Shown here: positions 6,651 to 15,375 of the stretch, piece by piece | Layout of the letters: every line of letters begins with the position of its first letter | Position numbering within the stretch: the stretch's first letter is position 1 | Source: Gammaproteobacteria bacterium | GTDB lineage: Bacteria > Pseudomonadota > Gammaproteobacteria > Xanthomonadales > Wenzhouxiangellaceae | Direction: 5' to 3' | DNA: 23,006 nucleotides | NCBI GenBank assembly: GCA_003561495.1 | Contig: PWWM01000104.1 | Location: 1-23,006, forward strand | Program-made: the position numbers and the translations under genes | The notes under the pieces: model-generated | What the model was told of the DNA's origin: nothing | Databases searched by the model: none | The model's input: the letters and a program-made list of their open reading frames with translations, nothing else

Positions 6651-9294
6651 CAACATCCAAGCGCTCCCGCAATTCCTCTTCCAGCACCTTGCAGGCGTCG
6701 TCATCCAGAGCCTGACCTGCACTATCTGCAATCAGGAAGATATCTTCAACGCGTTGACCGAAGGTGGCGATGCGGGCGTCAATCAGGCGCAGGTTGCGGG
6801 CGACCAGGGCCTCGGCGATGGCCGACAGCAGACCGGGGCGATCCGTCGCGGCGATTTCCAGCAAGGTCATGGCTTCATGCTCGCCAAGCGTAATTTCAGC
6901 CCGTCCCATGAACGGTTGCAAGCGTCTTGGCACAGGACGGGGCGGCAGTGGTCGCACCGTCTTGGCCGCCAGCTGCTCGGCCAGCAATTTTCTCAGACGG
7001 GCGGCATCGGAGCGGTTCAAGGGCTGACCGTTGGCATCCATGACCTGGAAGATGTCCCAGCTCTTTTGATCGCGAGTCGTCACGACCCGCGCAGCCAGCA
7101 CGTTGAGCTGCATGCGGTCAAGCTCGCGGGCAACCACGGCAAACAGTCCGGCGAAGTCCTCGGCATGGACAAAAATCTCACTGATACCCTTGTGCTCAAG
7201 CCTGCGGCAAGCCACCAGCGGAATCCGATCGGCAGCCAGCACCTCGGCGCCACTCCAGGCCAGTTGCTCGGCATCCAGGCGCAGAAAGGCGCCGTCTGGC
7301 AGGTTCTTCAGCAGGATTTCCACATCGCTGGTTTCGGCGCCGCGTTCAACCAGCAGACCAATGGCTTCCTTGCGGGTTTCGGTCACACTGGCCTGGCGAT
7401 CAACCGGATGCTCCAGCCCTCGGCTGAGTGCCTCACGGGCAGCCCCATACAGCTCCCACAGCAAACTGTCCTTCCAGGAATTCCACAGCTTGGGGCTGGT
7501 TGCCGCGATGTCGGCCACGGTCAGAACGAACAGATGATCCAGGCGGCGCTGATTGCCCACCTGGGCCGCGAATCGATTGACCACTTCCGGATCGGAAATG
7601 TCCTCGCGCTGGCTGGTGCGCGACATCAACAAGTGCTCAAGCACCAGCCAGACTATCAGGTCCCGATCAGACTGCGGCAGGTCGAGACGGTCGACGAAAG
7701 CGCGCGCATCCTCGGCGCCCAGTTCCGAGTGATCACCGCCGCGACCCTTGGCGATATCGTGAAACAGGGCCGCCAGGTACAGGACCTCGGGCCGTTCGAT
7801 TCGCTTGAAGATATCAATGGCGTGCTCGAACTGATCCGGATACTTGGCATAGGCGAAACGACGCAGATTGCGAATCACGAACAAGGTGTGCTGATCGACC
7901 GTGTAGACATGAAACAGATCGAACTGCATGCGTCCGGTAATCTGGCCGAATTGCGGCAGCAGCGCGCCGAGCACGCCATAGCGGTTCATGCGCGCCAATT
8001 GGCTGTAGACCAGGCGCGGACTGCGCAGCAACTCGAGAAACATCGCCAGGACCTCCGAATCGGTCCTGAACTCCTCATCGATCAGGTAAAGATGTTCGCG
8101 AACCAGGCGAATGGTGCTGGCACGCACCCCTCGGATGTCCGGCTTGGCCGACAGCACCAGAAACAGTCGCATCAGCAGCTTCGGTTCCATCACGAAGGCA
8201 TGTGGATCCTTGAGTTCCAGGTAACCCTGACGCAGGCGAAAGTGCTTGTCGATGTCAGCCGAAGGCAGGTGCTTGCGACCGGCGAGCAATTCCTCATCAA
8301 AGCTTTGCAGCAGTCGTTCGTTGAGACGGGCCAGCTGCATGGCGCTGCGATAGTAGCGCTGCATGAACTGCTCGACCGGCTGGTTGCTTTCGGAACATTC
8401 GCCAAAGCCGAATCGCTCGGCCAGGCGGCGCTGATGCTCGAACAGCAGGCGTTCCTCGGCCCGTCCGGCCAATTCGTGCAGCGCCCAGCGAATCGACCAC
8501 AGATAATCGCGACCTTCGACCAGGTCATCATGCTCGCGCTCGCTCAGGAAACCATGCTCGACCAGCCCATGCAGGGTCGAGGTACCGAAATGTCGGTGAG
8601 TCACCCAGCCGATCATCTGGACATCCCGCAAGCCTCCCGGCCCATCCTTGATATTGGGCTCGAGATTGTAGATGGTGTCCTCGTACTGCTCGTGACGATC
8701 GTCCTGCTCCGCACACTTGGCGGCATAGAATTCATCCGCCGGCCACATCGCCGATGGACCGGTGGCTTCGCACATGGCCGAAAACAGTTCACCACGCCCC
8801 GACAAAAGGCGCGATTCCATCAGGTTGGTGGCCACACTGACATCCGAGCTGGCTTCGCTGATACACTCATCGACCGTGCGCACACTGTGACCGGGATGCA
8901 GATCAGCATCCCACAGCACCTGCACGAAACGTTCCAGAATTTCCCGTTGGCTGTCGGCATCTTCACGGGTCAGAATCAACAGGTCGACATCCGAATGCGG
9001 GTGCAGCTCTCCACGACCGAACCCGCCAACTGCGCATAGTTCCAGGCTTCCGTGCTCCGGGGCCAAACGCTCCCAGGCGATCAGTACCAGTTGCTCCAGA
9101 ACCCAGGCGCGGGCATGAACCAGCTCACGTATCTCAACCTGATTGGCAAAAGCTTCCCCGAGGGCCCGGTCGGCTTGTTGCCGGGCCAGTCGAAGTTCGC
9201 GAGCCAGCCTGGTCGGGTCCGCCGGCAGCTCGGCAAGTGCAGCGAGATCCAGGCAATTGCGAGTGGCCGGGACAGCGTTGAGACGTTGGATCAC
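6589..9294 (-). CDS. glnD: Bifunctional PII uridylyltransferase/uridylyl-removing enzyme
   Basis: GlnD senses glutamine and adds or removes UMP on PII proteins. In this way it controls glutamine synthetase and nitrogen-regulated transcription. The 901 residues compare with 890 in E. coli. The nucleotidyltransferase domain has GGFGRGELHPHSDVDLL (90-106, metal-binding Asp102 and Asp104). A linker helical region follows. The HD domain for uridylyl removal has LFHDIAKGRGGDHSELG (His512-Asp513). Two ACT domains follow (about 706-780 and 808-880). The start is GTG, overlapping the map stop by 4 nt (GTGA), so translation is coupled to map. The last 19 residues (883-901, Arg/Lys/Gly-rich with RKTG and RRETG) are encoded by the heptamer array and are probably not part of the ancestral protein. 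Confidence 0.97.
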   Translation of the reverse strand: MIQRLNAVPATRNCLDLAALAELPADPTRLARELRLARQQADRALGEAFANQVEIRELVHARAWVLEQLVLIAWERLAPEHGSLELCAVGGFGRGELHPHSDVDLLILTREDADSQREILERFVQVLWDADLHPGHSVRTVDECISEASSDVSVATNLMESRLLSGRGELFSAMCEATGPSAMWPADEFYAAKCAEQDDRHEQYEDTIYNLEPNIKDGPGGLRDVQMIGWVTHRHFGTSTLHGLVEHGFLSEREHDDLVEGRDYLWSIRWALHELAGRAEERLLFEHQRRLAERFGFGECSESNQPVEQFMQRYYRSAMQLARLNERLLQSFDEELLAGRKHLPSADIDKHFRLRQGYLELKDPHAFVMEPKLLMRLFLVLSAKPDIRGVRASTIRLVREHLYLIDEEFRTDSEVLAMFLELLRSPRLVYSQLARMNRYGVLGALLPQFGQITGRMQFDLFHVYTVDQHTLFVIRNLRRFAYAKYPDQFEHAIDIFKRIERPEVLYLAALFHDIAKGRGGDHSELGAEDARAFVDRLDLPQSDRDLIVWLVLEHLLMSRTSQREDISDPEVVNRFAAQVGNQRRLDHLFVLTVADIAATSPKLWNSWKDSLLWELYGAAREALSRGLEHPVDRQASVTETRKEAIGLLVERGAETSDVEILLKNLPDGAFLRLDAEQLAWSGAEVLAADRIPLVACRRLEHKGISEIFVHAEDFAGLFAVVARELDRMQLNVLAARVVTTRDQKSWDIFQVMDANGQPLNRSDAARLRKLLAEQLAAKTVRPLPPRPVPRRLQPFMGRAEITLGEHEAMTLLEIAATDRPGLLSAIAEALVARNLRLIDARIATFGQRVEDIFLIADSAGQALDDDACKVLEEELRERLDVEGQGRRKTGNGRRETGEGKR

Positions 9295-10064
9295 AGCGCT
9301 TCGTCAGGCAACCGGGTCAAGACATCGACACCCTGGTCGGTGACGGCCATGGTGTGCTCCCACTGGGCCGAGAGACTGCGATCACGAGTGATGACGGTCC
9401 AGTCATCCGGCAACAAGCGCGTTGCCGCCCGACCCAGATTGATCATCGGTTCAATGGTAAATGTCATGCCCTTCTCCAACACCAGCCCTTCGCCGGGGCG
9501 ACCGTAATGCAACACCTGGGGCGGCTCATGAAAAACCCGCCCGATGCCATGACCGCAATACTCCCGGACCACCGAGCAACGCTGGCCCTCGGCATAGGTC
9601 TGGATGGCATGGCCGATATCGCCGAGGGTCACGCCGGGGCGAACCATCTCGATGCCGGTGACCATGGCCTGGTAAGCGACTTCGCAGATCCGGCGAGCCT
9701 TGACCGAGGGCTCACCGACAAAGAACATTTTACTGGTGTCGCCATGCCAGCCATCCTGGATGACGGTCACATCGATATTGACGATGTCGCCGTCCTTGAG
9801 CACCTTGTCACCGGGAATGCCGTGACAAACCACGTGGTTGACCGAGGTGCAGATCGATTTCGGAAATCCACGATAATTGAGCGGCGCCGGCACGGCCTTG
9901 AGCTCGTCGACAATGAACTCGTGGCAAATCTGGTCCAATTCACCCGTGGTGATGCCGGGCCGGACGTGCTCGCGAATCATTCGCAATACACGGGCCGCCT
10001 GTTGTCCGGCCACTCGCATCGCTTCGATTTCCTCGGCGGTCTTGATGTGAATTCCATGGTTCAT
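9291..10064 (-). CDS. map: Methionine aminopeptidase, type I
   Basis: This cytoplasmic enzyme removes the initiator methionine from nascent proteins. The 257 residues match type I MetAP (264 in E. coli). The five metal ligands are present: Asp98 (NIDVT), Asp109 (HGDTSKMF), His172 (GHGIG), Glu205 (TIEPM) and Glu236 (EHT). The substrate-channel histidine is in VCHGIPG. It is the first gene of a minus-strand unit map-glnD-dapD-arsC-like, with 4-nt overlap into glnD. The ATG has only a weak Shine-Dalgarno. In many gammaproteobacteria map diverges from rpsB-tsf. Here it diverges from an efflux operon. Confidence 0.97.
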   Translation of the reverse strand: MNHGIHIKTAEEIEAMRVAGQQAARVLRMIREHVRPGITTGELDQICHEFIVDELKAVPAPLNYRGFPKSICTSVNHVVCHGIPGDKVLKDGDIVNIDVTVIQDGWHGDTSKMFFVGEPSVKARRICEVAYQAMVTGIEMVRPGVTLGDIGHAIQTYAEGQRCSVVREYCGHGIGRVFHEPPQVLHYGRPGEGLVLEKGMTFTIEPMINLGRAATRLLPDDWTVITRDRSLSAQWEHTMAVTDQGVDVLTRLPDEAL

Positions 10065-10070
10065 GAGTGA

Positions 10071-10217
10071 TACTCGACCCTAGATTTGCCCGGGAGTCTA
10101 CCCCAAGCCGGTTATTTTGGGGCCACCAGGCTGATTTTCCAGCGCGACGGAAAGCGACTCATCTATGCCTTCTGGCACGTGCAATCCGGAGAAGCCATTT
10201 GGCAGAATGAACGTTGA
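10071..10217 (+). pseudogene. Possible C-terminal remnant of a lost gene
   Basis: Between map and the efflux adaptor a plus-strand frame with no ATG is open from 10071 to the TGA at 10215-10217. Its second half reads FQRDGKRLIYAFWHVQSG and then ends in WQNER. This is a protein-like mix of aromatic and charged residues with codon use like neighbouring genes. It could be the tail of a gene truncated from its 5' side. The pattern is loosely reminiscent of the end of EpsI-type exosortase-associated proteins, but I cannot confirm that. It may equally be chance in a 194-bp intergenic region that must also hold promoters for two divergent units. Confidence 0.25.
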
Positions 10218-10258
10218 ATGCGCATCTGCGCGAGCCCAATCAACAGGATCAGGAATCA

Positions 10259-11488
10259 ATGCCCAAACGTTTCATCATGATCACGGCGCCTTTTGCGCTG
10301 ATCGCGCTGGCCGTACTGGTGGTCGTGGTTCTGGCCATGAACCGCCCACAACCTCCCGAACGTGAGGTGGCTCCATCGGCCATGGTCGTGGACGTGATCG
10401 AGGCCCAGGCCAGTCAGGGCTTTTTCGAGATCCAGGCCCAGGGGACGGTTCGTCCACGGACCCGAACATCAGTGGCGGCCGAGGTCAGTGGTCGAATTGT
10501 TAAAGTCGCCGATAACCTGGTGGCTGGCGGTTTCTTCCGCGCTGGAGAGGTTCTGGCCGAAATCGACCCCAGCGATTACGAGGCCGCACTGCTGCAGGCC
10601 GAAGCCGACCTGGCCTCGGCAAGAGCGCGCCTGGCCGACGAAAAGGCGCGTTCCGAGCAAGCCGCCAGGGACTGGCAGCGCATGCATGGCGAGGATCGCG
10701 AACCCGGCGAACTGGTACTGCGGCTGCCGCAGGTGGCCGGCGCCGAGGCTTCGGTACAGGCCGCTGAAGCGGCCGTCATGCGCGCTCAGCGCAACCTGGA
10801 GCGTACCCGCATTCAGCTGCCGTACGATGGTCTGATTCAGAGTCGCGAAGTCGATCTGGGCCAGTTTGTCTCCACCGGCACGGTACTGGCGGTGGCGTTT
10901 GCCGTGGATCGGGCCGAAATCCGCCTGCCACTGCCTGACCAGGACCTGGCTTTTGTCGAGTTGCCCTCGCCGGGCGCCGATCGTCCATCGCCGTCCCCGG
11001 TCACGCTGATCGGCTCGGTGGCCGGGCGCCTGGGTCAGTGGCAGGGCCAGGTGGTGCGTACCGAAGGCGTGGTCGACGAGGCGACCCGCATGACCTACCT
11101 GGTGGTCGAAGTCGGGGACCCCTATGGCTTGCTGGGGGCCTCACGTCAGGTACCCCTGAAAATCGGCACTTTCGTCCAGGCACGCATTCAGGGACGTGAT
11201 GCCTCGGGGCTGATGGAATTGCCCCGTGCCGCGCTTCGCGAGGACGATACGGTCTACCTGGCCAACCGCGAAGATCGCCTGGAAATACTTCCGGTTACTG
11301 TCATCCGTTCAACCGCTCAACGAGTCTACGTGTCAAATGAACTCGAGCCGGGCGATCGCATCATCACCACCGCTTTGCAGGCGCCGGTGCCCGGCATGCG
11401 ACTACGGGTGCGCGAATCCACGACTCCCGACCCGCAATTGCGCCTGCTGCCGGCAGGCGAAATGGTCGCCAATCCGGACAATCGCTGA
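10259..11488 (+). CDS. RND efflux periplasmic adaptor subunit (HlyD/AcrA family)
   Basis: This membrane-fusion protein links an inner-membrane RND pump to an outer-membrane channel. The 409 residues start with an N-terminal membrane anchor (about 6-27, FIMITAPFALIALAVLVVVV). A barrel-sandwich half follows (GTVRPRTRTSVAAEVSGRIV), then an alanine-rich alpha-hairpin (AALLQAEADLASARARLADE onwards) and the returning lipoyl half (LPYDGLIQSREVDLGQFVST). Beta-barrel and membrane-proximal domains come last. An in-frame TTG lies 15 codons upstream. I prefer the ATG because it is preceded by AGGA motifs and followed directly by basic residues and the anchor. The stop overlaps the pump start (TGATG), so the two are one operon. 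No outer-membrane channel gene is present here. Confidence 0.93.
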   Translation: MPKRFIMITAPFALIALAVLVVVVLAMNRPQPPEREVAPSAMVVDVIEAQASQGFFEIQAQGTVRPRTRTSVAAEVSGRIVKVADNLVAGGFFRAGEVLAEIDPSDYEAALLQAEADLASARARLADEKARSEQAARDWQRMHGEDREPGELVLRLPQVAGAEASVQAAEAAVMRAQRNLERTRIQLPYDGLIQSREVDLGQFVSTGTVLAVAFAVDRAEIRLPLPDQDLAFVELPSPGADRPSPSPVTLIGSVAGRLGQWQGQVVRTEGVVDEATRMTYLVVEVGDPYGLLGASRQVPLKIGTFVQARIQGRDASGLMELPRAALREDDTVYLANREDRLEILPVTVIRSTAQRVYVSNELEPGDRIITTALQAPVPGMRLRVRESTTPDPQLRLLPAGEMVANPDNR

Positions 11489-14400
11489 TGACCACTCGCA
11501 ACTGGTACGGCAACATCATTGCCTGGTTCGCCCACAACCCGGTCGCGGCCAACCTGTTGATGGTCTGCCTGATCGGCGGTGGGCTGGTGACGGCCATCAC
11601 CATCACCAAGGAAATCTCACCGCGCATTGAAACCAATTACGTCACCGTGCAAGTGCCCTACCGCGGCGGCACCCCGCGCGATGTCGAGCAGGGTGTCCTG
11701 ATCAAGATCGAGGAGGCCATCCAGGACCTGGAAGGCATTCGCGAAATCATCTCCACCGCCCGCGAGGGCTCGGGAACCGTGACCGTCGAGGTCGATGTCA
11801 ATTACGACATCCTCGAGGTCATGGACAACATCAAGAGCCGGGTCGATTCCATCGCCACTTTCCCGGCCGAAACCGAGCGCCCGATCTACCGGCGCAACGT
11901 CTGGAGCCAGGAGGTCATCTGGGTATCGGTCTTTGGGGATGTCAGCGAGCGCACGCTCAAGGAGGCCGCCCGCCAGATCCGCGATGACATCACCGCCCTG
12001 CCCTCGGTCACACGAGCCGAGTTGACCGGCGCCCGTCCCTACGAGATCGGTATCGAGGTCCGCGAAGAAACCCTGCGCGCCTACAACCTGACCCTGGGCG
12101 AAGTCGCCCAGGCCATTCGACGCTCCTCACTGGACCTGCCCGGCGGTCGCATTCAAGCCACCGGTGGCGACATCCTGGTGCGCACCGTCGGCCAGGCCTA
12201 CGTCGGACGCGATTTCGAGGACATCGTCATCCGCACCAATCCCGACGGCAGCCGGATTCGGGTGCGCGATATTGCCGAGATCCGGGACGGCTTCGTCGAT
12301 CGCGACTTCTATGCCCGCCACAATGGCCAGCCCGCCGTAGCCATCCGCGTCATGAGTGTCGGGGAGCAGAATGCCCTGGCCGTCTCCCGCGAGGTTCGCG
12401 ACTATATCGACCAGGCCAGCGGCGATCTACCGGCCGGAATCAGCGTGGACTGGTGGGCCGATGTGTCCTTCTACCTGCAAGGGCGGCTGGAGATGATGGG
12501 CAAGAATCTGCTTGCCGGCGCCGCCCTGGTGTTCTTGATCCTGACCCTGTTTTTGCGCCTGAAACTGGCATTCTGGGTCATGGTCGGCCTGCTGATCGCT
12601 TTCATGGGAGCACTCTGGACATTACCGGCCTTTGGCGTGACCATCAACCTGATCAGTCTGTTTGGTTTCCTGGTCGTACTGGGCATCGTGGTGGACGATG
12701 CCATCATCATGGGCGAATCGGCCTATACGGAGATTCGTGCGCGCGGACACAGTGTCGACAATGTCGTGGACGGGGTCTGCAAGGTCGCTGTACCGGCCAC
12801 CTTCGGTGTACTGACCACCATTGCCGCATTTCTGCCCATTCTGCTGGTCTCGGGGGTACAGGGACAGTTTTTTGCAGCGATCGGCTGGGTGGTGGTGCTG
12901 TGCCTGATCATGTCTCTGGTCGAATCCAAGCTCATCCTGCCGGCCCACCTGGCTCACATGCGGGTCAGGAAATACGAGACCGACACGCCCAACCGCCTGG
13001 TCCGATTCCAGCGCGGCTTTTCCGACAATCTCTACAAGTTTGTCGACAATATCTACCTGCCTTCGCTGAAGGTTCTGCTGCGTAATCGATACCTGGCCCT
13101 GTCGGGTTTCATTGCCATCCTGATCCTGTCGGTGGGCTTGATTGTCGGCGGTTTTCTTCGCGTCGTGTTTTTCCCGGATTTTGCCGCCGATTTCGTGCGG
13201 GTGGATCTGGAGATGAATGAGGGCACCCCGGCCCACATCACCCATGCCAACATGGACCGACTCAATCAGGCCCTGCGTGTGGTCGATGAGCAGGTCCAGG
13301 CCGAGAACGACTTTGAAGAACCGGTGATACGCACCATTTTTGCCTGGTCGGGATCGGAAACCACCGGCGGCATGCTGGTCGAGCTCAACCGCGACGAGGA
13401 CAACCGCATCCCCATCACGGACCTGGAGCGCCGCTGGCGCGAGGAGGTCGGTGAAATTCCCGGCGTCCGGGGTCTGCGTATCGGTGGCGCCGGAGGACCG
13501 GGCGGGGACGGACCGGATCTCAGTTTTCAACTGGTCGGTCGCGATTACGACCAGCTCCAGATCGCAGCCGCCGATCTCGAGGAACGGATTCGCTCCTACG
13601 AAGGCACCTACGATGTGCGCAATTCTTTCGAAACCGGCATCCGCGAATTGCAGCTGAGCATTCGCCCGGAAGCCGAAGCCCTGGGGCTGAGCCAACAGGA
13701 TCTGGCCCGCCAGGTCCGCCAGGCCTTCTTCGGAGAGGAAGTCCAGCGCATACAGCGCGGCCAGGACGATGTCCGGGTCATGGTGCGCTATCCGCGTGAA
13801 CAGCGCCAGTCCGAAGGCTACCTGGAAGCCATGCGTATCCGTACCGCCGACGGCCAGGAAGTGCCCTTCGGGGCGGTCGCCGATGTCGTGGTCGCCTCCA
13901 GTCCGGCCAGTATCCGGCGATTCGACCGGGAACGCTCGATCAGTGTGACCGCGCGCGTCGACAAGGATATCGCCGAACCGGGACGCATCTCCAGCGAGCT
14001 GCGCGAAATCCACCTGCCGCGGCTCGAGGCCGAATATACCGGTGTACGTTACCGCCTGGCCGGCGCCACTCGCAGCCAGCAGGAAGTCCAGGCCGACCTG
14101 TTATGGGGCACCCTTTTTGCCCTGTTCCTGATCTATGCCCTGATCGCCATCCCGCTGAAATCCTACCTGCAGCCGCTGCTGATCATGTCGGTGATTCCGT
14201 TTGGCATGATCGGAGCCATTTTCGGTCACTGGCTGCTGGGACTGCCGATCAGCATGCTCAGTCTGTTCGGGATCATCGCGCTGGCCGGCGTGGTGGTCAA
14301 TGACAGCCTGATCCTGGTGGATTTCGTCAATCGTCATCGGCGCGAGGGCCAGGCCCGGATCGAGGCCGCCATAAAGGCTACCCGGGCACGTTTCCGGGCC

Positions 14401-14646
14401 ATCATCCTGACCTCTCTGACCACTTTCCTGGGACTGGCGCCGATCATTTTCTTCGAGACCAGCCTGCAGGCCCAGATCGTCATTCCCATGGCCACTTCGC
14501 TGGCATTCGGTATCGTGTTCGCCACCATCATCACCCTGGGTCTGATCCCGATTCTTTACCTGATCGGCGATGATTTCGTACGAATGGTCCAGCGAATCCT
14601 CGGCCGCGAACGCCACGGCATGATTGAATCCGTTTCAAAACCGTAG
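11488..14646 (+). CDS. RND efflux transporter permease (AcrB-like, HAE family)
   Basis: This 1052-residue proton-driven inner-membrane pump has the usual duplicated layout. The first membrane helix is NPVAANLLMVCLIGGGLVTA, followed by a large periplasmic loop beginning VTVQVPYRGGTPRDVEQGV. Helices 2-6 include LGIVVDDAIIMGES (Asp403-Asp404, the proton-relay pair of helix 4). A second periplasmic loop and helices 8-12 follow, with ALAGVVVNDSLILVDFVNRH. The substrate is unknown. It resembles the multidrug-type branch found widely in marine gammaproteobacteria more than the heavy-metal branch, since it lacks CusA-type methionine clusters in what I can see. It is translationally coupled to its adaptor. 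The stop codon is part of a hairpin shared with the convergent gene. Confidence 0.95.
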   Translation: MTTRNWYGNIIAWFAHNPVAANLLMVCLIGGGLVTAITITKEISPRIETNYVTVQVPYRGGTPRDVEQGVLIKIEEAIQDLEGIREIISTAREGSGTVTVEVDVNYDILEVMDNIKSRVDSIATFPAETERPIYRRNVWSQEVIWVSVFGDVSERTLKEAARQIRDDITALPSVTRAELTGARPYEIGIEVREETLRAYNLTLGEVAQAIRRSSLDLPGGRIQATGGDILVRTVGQAYVGRDFEDIVIRTNPDGSRIRVRDIAEIRDGFVDRDFYARHNGQPAVAIRVMSVGEQNALAVSREVRDYIDQASGDLPAGISVDWWADVSFYLQGRLEMMGKNLLAGAALVFLILTLFLRLKLAFWVMVGLLIAFMGALWTLPAFGVTINLISLFGFLVVLGIVVDDAIIMGESAYTEIRARGHSVDNVVDGVCKVAVPATFGVLTTIAAFLPILLVSGVQGQFFAAIGWVVVLCLIMSLVESKLILPAHLAHMRVRKYETDTPNRLVRFQRGFSDNLYKFVDNIYLPSLKVLLRNRYLALSGFIAILILSVGLIVGGFLRVVFFPDFAADFVRVDLEMNEGTPAHITHANMDRLNQALRVVDEQVQAENDFEEPVIRTIFAWSGSETTGGMLVELNRDEDNRIPITDLERRWREEVGEIPGVRGLRIGGAGGPGGDGPDLSFQLVGRDYDQLQIAAADLEERIRSYEGTYDVRNSFETGIRELQLSIRPEAEALGLSQQDLARQVRQAFFGEEVQRIQRGQDDVRVMVRYPREQRQSEGYLEAMRIRTADGQEVPFGAVADVVVASSPASIRRFDRERSISVTARVDKDIAEPGRISSELREIHLPRLEAEYTGVRYRLAGATRSQQEVQADLLWGTLFALFLIYALIAIPLKSYLQPLLIMSVIPFGMIGAIFGHWLLGLPISMLSLFGIIALAGVVVNDSLILVDFVNRHRREGQARIEAAIKATRARFRAIILTSLTTFLGLAPIIFFETSLQAQIVIPMATSLAFGIVFATIITLGLIPILYLIGDDFVRMVQRILGRERHGMIESVSKP

Positions 14647-14670
14647 GTCCGGGACCTGCCCCGACCTACG
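14642..14670. terminator. Bidirectional hairpin between convergent genes
   Basis: CGTAGGTC (14642-14649) pairs perfectly with GACCTACG (14663-14670), with a GC-rich 13-nt interior. It overlaps the stop of the RND gene and the last codons of the convergent hydroxylase gene. No U-run follows on either strand, so termination efficiency is uncertain. Confidence 0.45.
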
Positions 14671-15310
14671 CTCGCGTCTTGAACAGCCAGTCACCGATCG
14701 GGTAGGTGATGTTGAAATTCTTGCTGGCCATCAGCTTCGGATCGTGATGGAGGTGATGCAAGCGGCGCAAGCGCCTGAGCAAGGGCAACCTGGAAAGGCG
14801 CGAATCATCCGGCAAATGATAAGCCAGGTGCAACAGTTCGTAGTTGAGGTAATAGCCCAGTGCGACTATGACGAACAGCCAGGCGACATTGGCGGTGGTC
14901 AACCAGGCCAGCAACAGACCGAGCGGCAGGGCAAAGGCGCCAAAGAAAAACACCATCAGCACGACCGGGAATAACACCACCTTGCAGTCACGCCAGCCCT
15001 CCAGGGCCATGTGCTGATCGGTGAAGAATCGGTGATGTTGACCGGCATGGCGCCTGTAAACCAGGCCCAGGCCCGGGACCTTCCGGTGCATGACCCAGCG
15101 ATGGCCGGCGTACTCGACCAGGTTGGCGTACAGAAAGGCCAGCGGCAAAGTCAGCCATTCCAGTGGCTGTACGGCTTCCAGTTGCCCGATAGACAAGGCA
15201 ATGCCGCCCAGGCTGAATGTGATCACGAATGCCAGGTGAACTCGTCCGGAATAACGCGGACCGATGTGTTCGTGGCGATATTGTTTGCGGTAGGCGGCGT
15301 TGCTGGTCAT
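14666..15310 (-). CDS. Fatty-acid hydroxylase / sterol-desaturase superfamily membrane protein
   Basis: This 214-residue integral membrane di-iron protein shows the histidine boxes of the superfamily: HRWVMH (70-75), HAGQHH (88-93), HLAYH (161-165) and HHLHHD (185-190). About four hydrophobic segments place the boxes on the cytoplasmic side. Family members hydroxylate or desaturate lipids, including fatty acids, carotenoids and sterols, using oxygen. The short length resembles bacterial carotenoid/fatty-acid hydroxylase-like proteins, and the substrate is not deducible. It diverges from the patatin lipase gene over 65 nt, which hints at a shared membrane-lipid theme without proving one. Confidence 0.85.
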   Translation of the reverse strand: MTSNAAYRKQYRHEHIGPRYSGRVHLAFVITFSLGGIALSIGQLEAVQPLEWLTLPLAFLYANLVEYAGHRWVMHRKVPGLGLVYRRHAGQHHRFFTDQHMALEGWRDCKVVLFPVVLMVFFFGAFALPLGLLLAWLTTANVAWLFVIVALGYYLNYELLHLAYHLPDDSRLSRLPLLRRLRRLHHLHHDPKLMASKNFNITYPIGDWLFKTRA

Positions 15311-15339
15311 CCGTCAAGCTTGCCAGCACCGCTATCATC

Positions 15340-15369
15340 GTGCAAGCGCGACCTTTTCGGCGCTAGAAT
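15340..15369 (+). promoter_or_regulatory. Putative promoter giving a leaderless patatin mRNA
   Basis: GTGCAA (15340-15345), an 18-nt spacer and TAGAAT (15364-15369) form a plausible sigma70 promoter. The ATG at 15376 begins 6 nt after the -10 box, where transcription would start, and no Shine-Dalgarno precedes it. The TAGAAT-to-ATG spacing is the same as before the histidine kinase gene at 21706. Confidence 0.5.
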
Positions 15370-15375
15370 TCTTTC

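Noticed and set aside
5638..9039. 1133-codon open frame on the plus strand
   Set aside because: It is antisense to dapD and glnD, whose products have complete catalytic motifs. Its length comes from high GC and the repeat arrays being open in that frame.
10214..10258. TTG start for the efflux adaptor
   Set aside because: The ATG at 10259 has AGGA motifs upstream and puts the membrane anchor at the N-terminus.
12622..14013. 463-codon open frame opposite the RND pump gene
   Set aside because: It is antisense to a clear AcrB-like protein, with low-complexity His/Gln/Asp composition and no domain.
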